A DNA stretch of 64,000 nucleotides, taken from positions 3,844,001-3,908,000 of the forward strand of contig BSBN01000781.1 in the NCBI GenBank assembly GCA_027924645.1. Reading direction: 5' to 3'. The stretch comes from Cunninghamia lanceolata. Its lineage: Eukaryota > Streptophyta > Pinopsida > Cupressales > Cupressaceae. Positions 1-11,624 of the stretch are shown in pieces. Both the position numbers and the translations under genes were made by a program. The notes beneath the pieces are model-generated. The model had not been told where the DNA came from, did no database searches, and was given only the letters and a program-made list of their open reading frames with translations. Each line of letters begins with the position of its first letter. The first letter of the stretch is position 1.

Positions 1-602
1 GGTATTGCTTCTGATTTGAACTCAGTTAAGAGTATAGACTGCAGTGCTAACAGCTTCTCTCCAAAACATCTGAGGAACATTTGCTTCCATCATCATTGTC
101 CTGGATGCTTTCTGGATGGTCCGGTTCTTTCTCTCAACTACTCCATTTTGTTGTGGATTCCTAGGAGCAGACAATTGTCTCCTTATGCCATGCTTCTCAC
201 AAAAGTCTATGAATTCACCGGATGTGAATTCACCACCTCTATCAGACCTCAGACATTTCAGTTTCAGTCCGGTTTGATTCTCTACCATAGCTTTGAATAT
301 TTTGAACTTCTCAAGGGCTTCTGATTTCTCTTTTAGGAAAGTAACCCACATCATCCGAGAATGATCATCAATCAGTAACACGAAATATCTATCACCTTGC
401 ATACTCTTGATTCTTGTTGGACCACATAGATCAGTATGAACTAATTCCAATAATCCAGTGGAGGACTGATCCTTACTTTTGAAAGAGACTCTGCTCTGTT
501 TACCTAGCTGACATTCTTTGCATAAACTATTTATAGGTTTCACCAATTTTGGAAGATCCCTTACAGCCTAAGTATTGCTTATCTTGATGATGTTATCAAA
601 AT
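1..602 (-). pseudogene. Copia-1 GAG-pre-integrase and integrase core (partial, broken)
   Basis: The open frame 546-22 contains an rve integrase core. The first catalytic Asp lies in LVHTDLCGP, the second in LRSDRGGEF and the Glu in NGVVERKNR, so the DDE triad is visible. Just upstream a CKECQLGKQ segment supplies the Cys pair of the zinc-binding domain, and further up W-HRRMCHVNFDN is the GAG-pre-integrase signature. Between them an in-frame TAG stands before AVRDLPKLV, in a place where related elements usually have Gln, so it looks like a CAG-to-TAG change. The frame runs off the left edge of the window. The protein would insert the cDNA into the genome; this copy cannot be translated through. 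Confidence 0.9.
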
Positions 603-2099
603 TCACATGACACATTCTTCTATGCCATAACCAACTCTGATCAACTTGAACAATAGACAACTTTTATTAGAACCAACTAGATGGAAGATATTACCTTTTG
701 TTTGAGTACCGGATGAAATCTCAGTTCCGGAGCTTTTAAAGATCCTACATCTTCCATTCTTGAACCGGAGATCATAGCCTTTGTCTACCAGCTGACCAAC
801 ACTGAGAAGATTGTGCTTCAATCCTTCAACATATAGTACATTACCGATTTTGCTCTTTCCATCAAAAGAAATAGATCCCCTACCTCTGATTCTGCCAGCA
901 GAATTATCACCAAATTTTACCATTCCTCCTTCATACCTTTCCAAATCTAAGAACTTATTCTTGTCACCTGTCATATGGTGAGAACATCCACTGTCAATAA
1001 CCCAATCATCCTTTTCTTCAATTTGTGCAGCCAAAGCTCTTTCCACAACCTTATGATTGACAGATTCAGAGGATATTGGATTTTCTTCCTTGATGGCAAT
1101 AAACACCCATTCATTTCTGGATCTATTTCCTATCTCTGATTCATCATCTGTTACACCTTCATTATCATCTTCTTCATGAACATAATAACAGTTCTTTTGG
1201 AACCTTTGTCTATTAGAATTTGATCTTGTAGTTCTTTCTGGACATCTTGAGGCAAAATGACCAATCTTATTGCAGTTGAAGCATTTAAAAGGTAACTTTC
1301 CTTCATACTTACCGGATCCTCTTGGCAGTCTCTTTGCAATGAGGGCTTCAAGATGAGCTGTTTCTGCTTCTTCCTCTTCCATGTCTTTTCTTGCTTGATC
1401 ATACCATGACAGCTTCCTTGAAGAGTTTTCTCCCGGATCAAATCTTTGTTTGCCTTTCACATAGGCACTGACTTTGAATGCAGATTTAGTCTTGGGGGGA
1501 TCATCTCCAAACTCAGTCAATTCAAATGCAGTCAGTTTGCCAGCCAATTGCTCTCTTGTGACAGTTGTATGGGCTCTGAATTCATCAATGGCAGCAACCT
1601 TGATTTTGTAGGTAGCAGGAAGGGATCTGAGAATTTTGCAAACAATTTCATTTTCATCCAAAACTCCACTAGCATTCCTGATTCCACATACCAGCTCATT
1701 CACTCTTGGCATAAAGGTAGTGATGTTTTCATCATCTCTCATCTTCAATATTTCAAATTTCCCTTTCAGACTTTGCAACCTTGCACTCTTAACAAACTCA
1801 TCTCCTTCATGCAGAAGTTCCAGTTTGACCCAGATCTCATATGCAGTTGGTAGGTCAATAACATTTGAGAGCTCTGAATCATTCAATGCACTTAGAAGGG
1901 CTTCTTTGGTCCGCAAATTGTTTTCAGCATCTGTGATTTCATTCAGTGTTGTCGGACCACCCTGTGGAGGTACATATGCCTTTGTGATCATGGACAAGTA
2001 TGCTTTTCCCATACACTCCAAGTGACATCTCATGCGACCTTTCCAAAGTGAGAAATTGGTTCCATCGAACTTCGGACTATCCTTCTTGTATGACGACAT
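603..2099 (-). pseudogene. Copia-1 gag and aspartic protease
   Basis: About 498 codons starting at the ATG at 2099 (MSSYKKDSPKFDGTNF); an upstream in-frame ATG at 2114 is less likely because FDGTNFSLWKGRM is the usual Copia gag beginning. The first 230 residues are a UBN2-type gag domain. A CCHC zinc knuckle follows (CFNCNKIGHFASRC, near 1240-1290), then the protease with its catalytic Asp in WVIDSGCSHHMTG (near 980-1000) and the typical GLKHNLLSVGQL stretch. The protein would form the virus-like particle and process the polyprotein. Near 650 the frame slips by one base: downstream homology to the GAG-pre-integrase domain continues in another frame, so the last ~18 residues of this frame are spurious. 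Confidence 0.92.
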
Positions 2100-2141
2100 C
2101 CTGGATCTCCTCAAGCGGTTAAGCTCCTTTCAGAGGAACTT

Positions 2142-2154
2142 GGCTCTGATACCA
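2142..2154 (-). other. Copia-1 primer-binding site (initiator Met-tRNA)
   Basis: On the minus strand this reads TGGTATCAGAGCC, complementary to the 3' end of plant initiator Met-tRNA. It lies two bases inside the LTR boundary (LTR ...CTAACA, then AT, then TGG), the normal position. It fixes the element orientation as minus. Confidence 0.93.
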
Positions 2155-2156
2155 AT

Positions 2157-3406
2157 TGTTAGATCTAGGGCACACAACTGAGAGGGGGGTGAATCAGTTG
2201 TATAAAAACTTTGCTTCTACTTCAAACACTTTATTCTTCTTGTTAGTTAATAGCATATCAATTAATCATTCATGAAAGCACAAAGCATAAACACCGAAGC
2301 AGATAATCATCAACACATTTGACACCAAGATTTTTGATGTGGAAAACCCGGTTAAGGGAAAAACCATGGGGTGATTAACCCAAGGATTATTCTCTGTTAG
2401 AAGAATAAGAAAAATGAATGGCACATGCCAAATAGGGCTAACTACCTGAGCACACTGCTCACAAGGAGGCACACTGCCTACAAGATCATAAGTATCACAA
2501 CCTTGAACTGGAGAATGACATCTTCACCATGTCTGGATCAGTTCCATTTAAGCTCGGGATACACCTGCTTTGCCTTTCACTCTTTTGTTATTCCACACTC
2601 ATCCGTTCCACAACACTCTTCAAAATGAATTCACAAACCTTCATTTATACAAGACATCGACTTGGGAACAATCATCCAAGTCGGCAATTAACCATAAGAA
2701 CATTCGCAAGACAAATAACTTATCCAGTCGGCCAGTCTAAGCAAGAACATCTTCATCCAAAAGAACTCATCTAGTCGGCCAACAAGAACATCTCCATCTG
2801 GAAGAATATCTTCAATTCCAGGCTCTACCACCAATGCAGACTAGCAACATAACCTCAACATGATCCAAGACTCTTCACAAGCTTTCCTGAATGACCAGGT
2901 ACATCCGCACTTCCTCTATTCACTAGAATCTCTTCTCTTCCTCATCTGGAACTTCAAGGACACAGTCTACTGCTATTGTCATACTGAAACAAGTGCTTCC
3001 AAACCTCCAAATCATGAACAAATCAAGATGACACATCACAAGGACATCCTAAACACTCTGTCCAATCCGTAGAATAGGACAATACACTTCCGGATCTCAC
3101 CGGACCTTTTTGTAACACTTTGTCACTCTGGAGTATCTCCCAGAACCGGTTCTACTTGATCAATCACAACTTCTTCACATCTTCATGCGGACCTCTACAA
3201 ACTTAACTGGATCATCTCAAGACTCATATCTACAAACCCTTTAATTCGTATCCTCTGAATCTCAACCTATTGAGTACTTTTGCCTTCTTCTCATCACTAT
3301 TCTTCACTGTTCTTGTTTGAGACTAATTTTCTCAATATCCTCAGCACACAGTTCATCCAATCCTTCTTGTCAAAGTAATATGAGTATAATGACATCAATG
3401 ACAACA
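2157..3406 (-). repeat. Copia-1 5' LTR, 1250 bp
   Basis: The plus strand starts TGTTAG next to the primer site and ends GACATCAATGACAACA, so on the element strand the LTR begins TGTTGTCATTGATGTC and ends CTAACA, with the TG...CA termini of LTRs. The inner edge is secure. The outer edge at 3406 is inferred from the terminal motif alone because the partner LTR is not in the window. ORFs in this interval are not coding. Confidence 0.8.
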
Positions 3407-5069
3407 CTGGTTAACCTCATACTTGCAACATCCTCTTCTCCATGGAAGCTCTTCTGGGGTCTTCTGGGCTAGATTCAAACAAAGTTTCACCTGATGGAGC
3501 TGCTAATCACGTTTTTTTGTTTTTAGGGCAGATTTTGGGGGTGTCTTGGAGCTCAAAATTATTGTTCCATGCTTTGAATTAATCCCTTAACCATTCACAA
3601 TGCCTGGGCAGAGATTTTAAGCATGTTTATGATGAATTTTAGTTGCCGAAATGGTCAAAAACACCCCTGCATCAGAAAAAATGACCCAGCAATGAATGAA
3701 TTGGACAAAATTGGTTTGGAGGCTGCATGATTTTGTTCTCTATTTTTTCTATTGCTGGGAGCAATCAAGAGGGAGCCTGAAGAGATGCCATAGTCCCCTA
3801 TCGCAGCATCGCAGGGGTAGCAGGCCTTCCAATTTGCCGGTTGCGATGGTGCGATAAATGGTTGTTTGGAAGTAGAGGTGCTCGGCAGTTGCAACTTGAA
3901 ATGTGGACAAAGTAAAAAGGGGGAAAAGCAAATTAAAGACATTTAGTTCCATTATTTATTTATTTTTGTCTTCTCCTCCTTTTTGTGTATTTTGTAATTT
4001 CCCTAGGTTCATTGGTAGCAACTTGTAATGCAAAACTCACCTAACTGCCAGGATGTAATAAATTTTAGGGCAACATACTCTTGTTTCTATAAGAGAGCAT
4101 GATCTTCCACTTTGGAGGGGGCTGGACTCTGAATACAAGGTATTCACACATTTGGGAGATAACGTTCTGTAGGAGCAGATGTCTGATTTTGGGTTGTAGG
4201 GTTGCATTTTGCTTTGTAAGTGAATAAAATTCTATATAATAGTCTTTCTATTTCAGGTTGAGATAAATAAAAAACACTTTTTGTCTGTGTTACATATGGT
4301 TGTCTCCTTAGGTATGAACATTTTTCTTTTAAGCAAAGTTGCTAAGGGTTTATGAGCTTATCTGCATACACTTGTTGTGTTGTGTATTTGATTTGCTACA
4401 TCTTTTCAAGGAAAGGATTAAAATTACTTTAAATCAGATATAGGGAAAAGTGTGTTATATCAAGGGATTAGTGAAAGTAGAGCCATAAGTGATACCCTTT
4501 CTTGGGCCATTGCTATAAGATAGTAGTGATTTATGTTAAGCCCTCTGGATATGAAATTGTGTTGTTATTATGAAACATTGTTGAATGTCTAACTCTGTTA
4601 CCCAAACAAGGCACCGATCTGGAATCTGTTTGCCCAAAGGTCCAAGAAACCCAACAATTTAAAAAGAAAATCTTTCAAACCATTTTATGTTTTATTTTGT
4701 TTAGGTTTAGGTCCCACATGTTAACTGATATGAAAAAGTTAGATAATCCAAGAACAATCCCAATCTGCTGTTAATCTTAAAAATCTTAGTGGATACATGA
4801 GAGCATTATGTCTAGTAATGAAAAGATATATTTATTGATTGTGAATAAGGGACACCCCACTAGGTGTGGCAGAACCTGAAGTGTAGGGGAGACATGAGTT
4901 AATCTCCCACTCTATTGTCCAAGTCTTCCATTGAACTTGAGCATAAGAAGTGACAAATCTTTAGAGTTTGATGTGTGCAGATTTGGGAACCAACACATGG
5001 TATTCCTCAACCTAAGTGGGCTTTTTGAAAACAAATTCAACAATAATTTTTTGCACCAATACCTTTGGT
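3407..5069. other. unassigned AT-rich intergenic DNA
   Basis: I see no ORF with a recognisable domain, no LTR boundary with a primer site, and no RNA gene here. A region near 4020-4290 (GTAATAAATT-type A/T runs ending in AATAAAAAACAC) could be the tail of an old LTR, but nothing pairs with it in the window. Confidence 0.5.
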
Positions 5070-6150
5070 TCCTAATAAGGATGATAAATTAATTTGAGGA
5101 GGTATCAACTCCATTGGTTGTTACACATTTAGTGATAGTACTTCTTTCCTATGGTCTCAATTCCTACAAAATAAATCTTTACATTGTATTTGAAGCATGT
5201 ATTTAACTCCAAACATCCTTTATAAAGATACAATTTGGACTAGCAACAATCTTCTCAAAAGAGGAATTGTGGGATCTCAAATGTTACATGTGTTTTAAAA
5301 GTGATGAGACCTTAACTCATTTTTTATTTCCCTTCTACTACTTAACTTTGGATCTCTCTTGTCAAGGCAATGGGTGTTTCTATTTGTATCAATCCAAATG
5401 TAGAGAACTGTATTCTCAATTTGAGCAACCACCACATTGGCATCTTTTCTCAAAAACCTCTACTTGAATATCTATGGAACACCACTCCCTTGTTTTGTGT
5501 TTGGCACATTTGGCTTGATAGAAATCAAAGAATATTTAATGACAAATCTTCTAGCAACTACATCATTTCTCTCAAAATAAAATCTAAGATCACGTTCAAT
5601 GCTAAACTTTGTTTTAAGAGAATGATTTTCAAATAGTCTTTTTGTTGCTAAAATGTATATCATTAATTGTTGGCATCTTTCAAACATTCTCTAGCCAGAA
5701 TATTTTCATATTGCACCCACTTACTCTATGCATTGCTCCTTTCTTTCTCTCTTCATTGATGGGGCATCCAAATCCAATCTTAGAGTTATTTCTATTGTTG
5801 GAAAGATCATGATTCATTCAAACTCCAAACTCCTTGATTTCTACATCAACATTAGGGAGGCTACTAACAATGTTGATAAGCTATTGGCCTATGAATTTTG
5901 ACTTCGAATGGCATCAAAAGATACTTTGAAATATCTCACTAGTTATGGAGATTCAAAACTTTCCATCTAGACTTTCAAAAAACAAAAAAGCTTCCACTAG
6001 GTTCAACTTTAGATTGTTCATTATAGAACTAAATGTTTGATTAATATGTTTGACACTATAAATTTTAGAAGTTCATTCCAAGAAAGCTAAGGGATATGCC
6101 AACAAAAAGGCTAACGAAGGGATCTTAGCCCCCTACTCAAAAGCTCTTGT
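5070..6150 (+). pseudogene. LINE (non-LTR retrotransposon) ORF2 3' end: zf-RVT and RNase H-like remnants
   Basis: Translated pieces in several frames follow the order found at the C-terminus of plant LINE ORF2. First comes a segment like DKLI-GGINSIGCYTFSDS, matching the usual 'W..NG.FSVKSAY' region. Then comes a reverse-transcriptase zinc-binding domain: TSNNLLKRGI, CYMCFKSDETLTHFLF near 5240-5330, and WHIWLDRNQRIFND near 5500-5540. Then an RNase H-like stretch: FIDGASKSNLR near 5755 and EATNNVDKLLAYEF near 5860, ending with an H-x-KKAKGYANKKANEG motif near 6075-6115. Frameshifts and stops are frequent, so this is an old 5'-truncated insertion. The catalytic reverse transcriptase core itself is not seen. 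Confidence 0.7.
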
Positions 6151-6232
6151 TTAATGATTTTTTTATCATCCCCATGATGAGATCCTCTTATAATTAGAGT
6201 GTTTATCTCTTTCTCATTATTGTTGTATTCTT

Positions 6233-6235
6233 TAT

Positions 6236-6280
<45 letters not shown>

Positions 6281-6296
6281 ATATATATATATATAT
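6233..6296. repeat. microsatellite (TCTA)n followed by (AT)n
   Basis: About twelve tandem TCTA/CTAT units run from 6233 to 6281 and pass directly into an AT repeat to about 6296. It sits just before the left LTR of Gypsy-1. Confidence 0.95.
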
Positions 6297-6324
6297 CCTT
6301 CTATTCATTTATCAATCTATTTAT

Positions 6325-7147
6325 TGATGTAGGAGTATCTTAGGGTGTAAGATAAATCTTGCATCAACCAAAAACATTTTCCTTTCATTCTGTTTGTAGG
6401 TTTCCAATCAAAATTTAATCGCTAAAGAATCCACCACATGTCACTACAAATGCATGCTTGATCTTGTAGTTTGGAGAATATGTTATATAATTTTACATTA
6501 ATGTCATATCCATGTTTCAGGAGATTTGAAGCACCACAAATGCATGACTTAGTTTCTAAACCTTACCAGGCTAACAAGATTGCATAGTTTCATTATTTTA
6601 TAATTACATTGGCTTTCCATAAATTTTCAACAAAAAAGGAATACATATGGAGATACATTGGACCCAGGAGAGCTTATGATGAGAATCACACAATGGTCTT
6701 GTATTTTGTGATCACCACACTTAATTGGAGGACTTACCCATACACCTAGTTGACTACATGTTTCATGTGTCATAGAGATTTGTGCCACCTTGTATCCAAC
6801 ATAGATCATTTCCAAGGCTTGAGATTGATATATAAACACCACTCACAATCATTCAAAGATAGTTTAGTTTGAGTTGGTAGTTAGAGAGCCAAGATGTTGT
6901 GGAGAGGATAATTATTTTGAAGCTCACCAGATGATAATGTATTGTAATTAGAATGCTTTAATTTCATGTTTTGTAATAAAAAAATCTACAACCTAGCATG
7001 TAGGAAGCTCATTATGGAAGGTTGTAATCATTCATTCATGACTATGAAATCAATAAAACTAGTATTGTTTCTATTCCATTGGATTCTTGCTGTGAATGTG
7101 AAATGTGCATCTTAATGTCATTGGATCCTCCATCCATGACTACATTG
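6325..7147 (+). repeat. Gypsy-1 5' LTR
   Basis: Begins TGATGTAGGAGTATC, the same start seen at 11313, 23466 and 25509 in the other Gypsy LTRs of the window, and ends immediately before the primer site. The first ~45 bp (through CTTGCATCA) match the start of the Gypsy-3 LTR closely. The inner end is eroded (TTG where CA is expected), so it is good to a few bases. Confidence 0.78.
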
Positions 7148-7149
7148 AG

Positions 7150-7161
7150 TGGTATCATAGT
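7150..7161 (+). other. Gypsy-1 primer-binding site (degenerate)
   Basis: TGGTATCATAGT differs by one base over its first eleven positions from the initiator-Met site TGGTATCAGAG and lies two bases after the LTR end. Confidence 0.8.
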
Positions 7162-7379
7162 GTAAGTTGGAACCATGACGAGATCAAGATGGTATCTTGA
7201 AGTTCTACTTGTGAAAAGATTATCAAGTGAGGGAGACTACAAGAAACTCATCAACAAATTGTCGATTAAGACGATAGTTGTGAGGAGTGACTATAGATAG
7301 ATCATCAAACTCATGTAGTTTGCACTAGATCCAAGGGAAAGATACCACTGCAAATAGTCTAAGGTTTTTCTAACACTAC

Positions 7380-8110
7380 TATAAAAATGGATGAAATATT
7401 GAAAGATGTGAAAGTGATGAAATTTTGATTGGAAGATACAGAAGAAGTTAGGAAAAGAGGTCTAAAACCTAGATATGATGATGAGAACGATGAGGATGAG
7501 AATGTGAGGGAAGATATACAAGATATGGAAGACCTATAAGAGGAAGAATCATATTAGGTAAAAATGTTGAGAGTTATTTCCAAAATTGGTAAGAGGCCTA
7601 GAATTGAGATTCTTAATTATTTCAGTAATTTAAATCTTGAAGAATTGATTTGATTAGATAAATGATTTGGATGCATATTTTGAGTATGAGGAAATTGTGG
7701 ATCTTAAAAGGGTTAGATTTGCAAAAACTAAGTTGAATGGGTATGTTGTTTGGTGGAAAGAAGTACAAATAGAAAGAAATAGGAGGGGAAAAGAAAGGAT
7801 AAAAAATGGGATAGGAGGGTTATGAAATTGAAGAGGCAATTTATACCCATTGATTATGAATTGGAATTGTTGAAGAGGTTCAAAATCTGAGATAGAGCGA
7901 TAGATTGTAAAATAATATACAAATGAATTTTACAAGATGATCATTAGGATAGTACATATTGAAGCAAGCAAAGAGAAGGTTGCAAGATACATCAATGGAT
8001 TAAGATAAAGCATTCAAGAAGAGCTAATTTTGGCTAGGTTAACAACCATAGAGGAAGAATATCAATTTTGAATCAAGGTAGAAGAAAAGATAAATAGGAG
8101 ATTTGAAAGT
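7380..8110 (+). pseudogene. Gypsy-1 gag remnant
   Basis: Fragments in shifting frames match the retrotransposon gag domain: a YFEYEEIVDLKRVRFAKTKL stretch near 7675, VVWWKEVQ near 7745, EFYKMIIRIVHIEA near 7925 and VARYINGLR near 7980, then a charged R-rich tail. The same blocks occur in Gypsy-3 gag (SIWWKEVQLERN, EFYNITIRIDHVM, THYINGLR). Several stops and frameshifts break the frame. I see no clear zinc knuckle. Confidence 0.8.
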
Positions 8111-8569
8111 AGGAAGAACTAGTAGAGAGGAAGAGAAGAAAAGTCACATAGAGAAAGATCACAATATAATGACAAAAGACCATATAGGGAGGAAATGAAG
8201 ATTGATAGAAATATTGCATGGACAATGGTACATACCACAATACAAAAGGACGTAGTAATACCTACCATAAAGATAGGGATGATGGTGATTTCTACAACAA
8301 AGGTAGAGAAGATAATAATACATACCACAGTGATAGATATCAAAGAGGTAGAGGAAGATATGAGAGAAATGAGGGATCATTTAGTGTGTAGAAGAAGGGA
8401 ACCAAGCATTTGAATGTTCTCAAGGTCAAGGGAAGAGAGTAAAAAGTAGTGCAAGAAATGCATTTGTGGACGAGGAACCCTAAAGATAATATGAATTAGA
8501 GAATGACCCCAACTATGGAGAAACACTTGTCATGAGGAGGGATTTGCTAAAATGTTATGATGAAGAATA

Positions 8570-9200
8570 ATTGGTACAAAGAAAGAACTTGTTTAGAACT
8601 AGATGCAATGCAAGAGGTAAGTTTTGTAAAGTTGTTATTGATAGTGGTAGTACAATAACCTAGTATCAAAAGAGATGATTGATAAACTAAAATTGAAGAG
8701 GTTGAAACACCCAAATCTATATAAGATTACTGGGCTATATAAGGAACATAAGGTGATGGTTAATGAATAATGTTTAGTGAAATTCAAAATAGGGACATAT
8801 CATGATGAAGTCATGTGTGATATAATGCCAATGGATGTATGGTATATGTTTTTGGGGTGACCATGGGAATTTGATAGTGGTGTTGTACACAATGGGAGAG
8901 AAAATACTTGCACTATGATAAAGGATGGCATGAAACATAGATTAATATTGTTGAAAGATAAAGAGGATAAAGTTTGCAGTAATGCTAGAATATGTTTGGT
9001 GGATGAGAGAAAATTATTGGATGGTCTGAGACATGAGAATGTATGTTTTGCATTGATTCCTAAGATATACAACGCCACAAGTGTGAAGAACACCACCACA
9101 CATGATGAGGGGGGGACACCACATGAGGAAATATCAAAATTGTTGATAGAGTATGAAGGCATCATATCAAACAATATGCCAGAGGGATTGTCACTAGTAA
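8570..9200 (+). pseudogene. Gypsy-1 aspartic protease remnant
   Basis: The catalytic motif reads VVIDSGST near 8630-8655, after a RCNARGKFCK segment, as in the proteases of the other Gypsy copies here. A later block FKIGTYHDEVMCDIMPMD (near 8785-8835) matches the conserved C-terminal part of the same protease (compare CDIILMDACHMLLGR in Gypsy-3). A frameshift after the catalytic motif and at least one stop near the LLGRPW-equivalent disrupt it. The tail shares its frame with the reverse transcriptase that follows. Confidence 0.82.
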
Positions 9201-9976
9201 GGAGTATCAGTCATCATATGGATCTAATTCTCGGAGACAATTTTCCAAATAAATCACCACATAGGGTGCCACCAGCCTCAAATGAAGAATTGAATAGGCA
9301 AGTGCAAGATTTGTTGAGGAAAGGGTTGATCAAAGAATGTTTGAGCCCATGTGTGGTACCTAGAGTATTAGCACCCAAGAAGGATGGTGAGTGGAGGATG
9401 TGTATTAATTCTAAAGCAATCAATAAGATCATAATGAGGTATAGATTCCCATTTCCAAGGATGGATGACATAATGAATTATTTGAGTGGGGAAAGGTACT
9501 TTATAAATATTGATTTAAAGAATGATTATCATCATATTAGGATAAGGGAAGGAGATGAGTGGAAGACAAAATTTAAGACTAATGAAAGATTGTATGAGTG
9601 GTTGGTAATGCTTTTTGGATTGACTAATATGCGAAGTACATTTATGAGATTGATGAATGAGGTACTGCAGATTTTTTTGTGTAAGTTTGTGATTGTTTAC
9701 TTGGATGATATTCTAATTTTTAGTAAGACTAAGGAAGAGCACCTAAAACATATCAAACTAGTGTTACACAAATTGAGAGAGGAGAATTTTCTGATCAATT
9801 TGAAGAAATGTAGATTCATCAAGAGGGAGTTGGTATACTTGGAATTTGTAATCTCAATTGAAGGTTTAAAGATGGATCTAGAGAAAGTTAGAGTAATTGT
9901 GGAGTGGCCTACACTAACAAATGTTGGAGAGATAAGATCTTCTCATGAGTTCATTGAAACAATGAGGGGGAGATAG
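9200..9976 (+). pseudogene. Gypsy-1 reverse transcriptase
   Basis: This is the longest open part of Gypsy-1; the open frame is 8915-9976, 353 codons. RT blocks occur in order: LLRKGLIKECLSPC, LAPKKDGEWRMCIN, YRFPFPRMDDIM, INIDLKNDYHHIRI, WLVMLFGLTNMRSTF, then the catalytic [11 protein letters not shown] with both Asp residues, then HLKHIKLVLHKLREE. Substitutions such as LKNDYHH for the usual LKSGYHQ and MLFGLTN for MPFGLTN suggest decay without a disabling stop inside the RT core. It would copy element RNA into cDNA. Confidence 0.9.
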
Positions 9977-10430
9977 GGAAGAATTCAAGTGGATGACATG
10001 AGCAGACAAGAGCTTTGAGTTATTGAAGAAGAAGGTGATAGAACAACCAATGCTAGCTTTACTATATTTTAGTAGGATATTTTAGGTTGACTGTGATGAA
10101 AGTGGGAATATAATTGGAGTAGCGTTAAGCCAAGAAGGAAGATCATTAGACTATTTTAGTGAGAATTTGAATTATGCAAGGAGAAGATATTTAGTCTATG
10201 ACCAAGAATTTTATGCCCTAATTTAAGCCTTAAAGAAGTAGAGACATTACTATTTTTCCAAGAAATTTGTATTGTATACTAATCATCAAGAATTATAATA
10301 TATGAGTAGTTAAGGTAAGTTGAATTGAACTTATGTAAAGTTATACCTTTGTGCTGAAAAATAGAAGTTGAAAGTCAAACAAGGTTGTTGATGCATTGAG
10401 TAGGAGATAGAATTTGTTGACAGAAATCGT
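9977..10430 (+). pseudogene. Gypsy-1 RNase H remnant
   Basis: Readable pieces across stops: KSFELLKKKVIEQPMLALL, VDCDESGNIIGVALSQEG, YFSENLNYARRRYLVYDQEF, ALI-ALKK-RHYYF and KKFVLYTNHQEL. The RNase H catalytic Asp corresponds to the D in VDCDESG. The usual HR.GK.N.VDALSRR end is scrambled (a VKQGC-like segment, then frameshift). Most stops are TAG at expected Gln or Trp positions. Confidence 0.82.
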
Positions 10431-10433
10431 TGG

Positions 10434-10744
10434 TGTGAATATGGCATATCACTCAATTGGTTTCCCTATTACTATTCACACTAGTTTACTTAAGTTTACT
10501 TAGGTCATCTTTAGGTTATTTACTTTTTGTGTTGCATGTATTATTATTAAGACACTTGTCATAATCCTATGTTTTCCTCTCATTACCTTGCCTATATAAG
10601 CAAGGTCCCACATGTACTTTATGTATCATAATCTTATTTTACATCCATAATCAAGCACATCATCCTCTTTCTACCCTCTTGTGGAAGGTTATTTCTAGTT
10701 TTGTAGGTGATCTTAGGAGCTTGAGTCCATTGGCGACTCTTACA
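10434..10744 (+). repeat. short Copia-like LTR, about 311 bp
   Basis: The interval ends TTACA directly before a TGGTATCAGATC primer site and starts TGTGAATATGGC, giving TG...CA ends. It contains a TATA box (TATATAAG, about 10593-10600) followed by pyrimidine-rich leader sequence, as in compact Copia LTRs. The left edge replaces the end of Gypsy-1. The start is uncertain by a few bases, and there is no second LTR nearby, so the element is truncated. Confidence 0.68.
10593..10600 (+). promoter_or_regulatory. candidate TATA box of the short Copia-like LTR
   Basis: TATATAAG sits about 145 bp before the LTR end and primer site, a normal distance for the U3/R junction of a compact LTR. Confidence 0.5.
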
Positions 10745-10756
10745 TGGTATCAGATC
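10745..10756 (+). other. primer-binding site of the short Copia-like element
   Basis: TGGTATCAGATC matches the initiator Met-tRNA complement except at one position and directly follows the LTR end. Confidence 0.75.
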
Positions 10757-11312
10757 TTCTATTCAATAAGCCCCTTCTCAAATCTAGGAGTGATTTAGGT
10801 AGGATATTTTCTGGGTGCATTTTTAAGAAAAAAGGACCACACCATTAAATTCAAAATACCTGAGAGATGAATTTTGATATAAAACACTTCATATTTTATC
10901 GTTGAAAAAATTTTAGCTATTTTTGGAGGGTTTGCAAAATTTTCACAAAAAAAATCCCATACGATATGTATGGAATCCATACAGTATGGGACTGTATAGA
11001 TCCGTATGACCGTATGATCATAGGTATAGTCACTAGTCGTAGTCTACATATCCATGGCATATTCAACAAAATATTCTGTCACCTGCATCATCCAATGTAT
11101 GATTAATGATTTTTATTGGTTCATGCATGGATCTACATCACATCTCATCAGTCTTGTGTCATCTATATTAGTAGTCAACATAGGTATTCAACTCTTTTAT
11201 CTTAAGGTTTTTGCCATCAATCAACAATTTATTTTTTTATTCAACATTTTTTTACCTAGTAATAGTCGATGTTATTAGTGGTTATTAGTATTACTCTATG
11301 GTTAAAGGTATA
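10757..11312. other. unassigned remnant after the Copia-like primer site
   Basis: No gag-like ORF follows the primer site. The stretch is AT-rich and holds a locally repetitive patch at about 10957-11020 made of CATACGATATG, GTATGGAATCCATAC and CCGTATGACCGTATGA motifs. It ends where Gypsy-2 was inserted. Confidence 0.45.
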
Positions 11313-11624
11313 TGATGTAGGAGCATTTGGGTTCATAGGAAATACTGCACAATTTTGTTTATTTCATAAATTTTTTTAGTTTTTCTTAGCTCATAGTTTT
11401 GTGCATTCTTGATTTTTGTTGCTTGCAATTTTAGACTTGTTTGGTTTTAAGCTTCTAAAGGTTCATTATATTCTTTGCAAATCTTATGAGGTTATCGAGA
11501 TCCATATTTTATGGTCAAACCCATCATTTTACTGAGTTTGGAGTTTGAATAACAGAGTTTTGTCTTTCTTAACATTGCCTTCTAAAATTTATCTAAATTT
11601 AGCTACCTACCTCTAAATTATGAC
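11313..11624 (+). repeat. Gypsy-2 5' LTR, part 1
   Basis: These 312 bp align throughout with 23466-23778 (the 3' LTR start), including TTTCATAATTTTG-like and TGAGTTTGGAGTTTGAATAA blocks. The match stops exactly where LARD-1 begins. The last five bases, ATGAC, are the left copy of the LARD-1 target duplication. Confidence 0.88.

Larger units (their letters stand above)
1..3406 (-). mobile_element. Copia-1: partial Ty1/Copia LTR retrotransposon, 5' end to integrase
   Basis: Reading the minus strand from 3406 leftwards gives a 5' LTR, a primer-binding site, gag with a zinc knuckle, aspartic protease, GAG-pre-integrase and the integrase core. Protease followed by integrase, before any reverse transcriptase, is the Copia order. 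Reverse transcriptase, RNase H and the 3' LTR must lie left of base 1. A frameshift and a stop make this copy inactive. The target duplication cannot be checked because the other LTR is outside the window. Confidence 0.93.
6325..10430 (+). mobile_element. Gypsy-1: decayed Ty3/Gypsy retrotransposon lacking integrase and 3' LTR
   Basis: An LTR (6325-7147), a primer site (7150), gag, protease, reverse transcriptase and RNase H follow in Gypsy order on the plus strand. The same family is represented, better preserved, by Gypsy-3 at the right end of the window; homology between them stops near 10430, just after the RNase H/VDALSRR-equivalent region, where a Copia-like LTR begins. Integrase and 3' LTR are missing. 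Many stops and indels make it inactive. Confidence 0.88.

Noticed and set aside
3407..5069. An additional LTR near 4000-4290
   Set aside because: TG...CA ends and a primer site could not be placed and no partner repeat exists in the window.
8195..8413. 72-codon plus-strand ORF and opposite-strand ORFs at 8119-8380
   Set aside because: The region is the charged linker after Gypsy-1 gag; opposite-strand frames are shadows.
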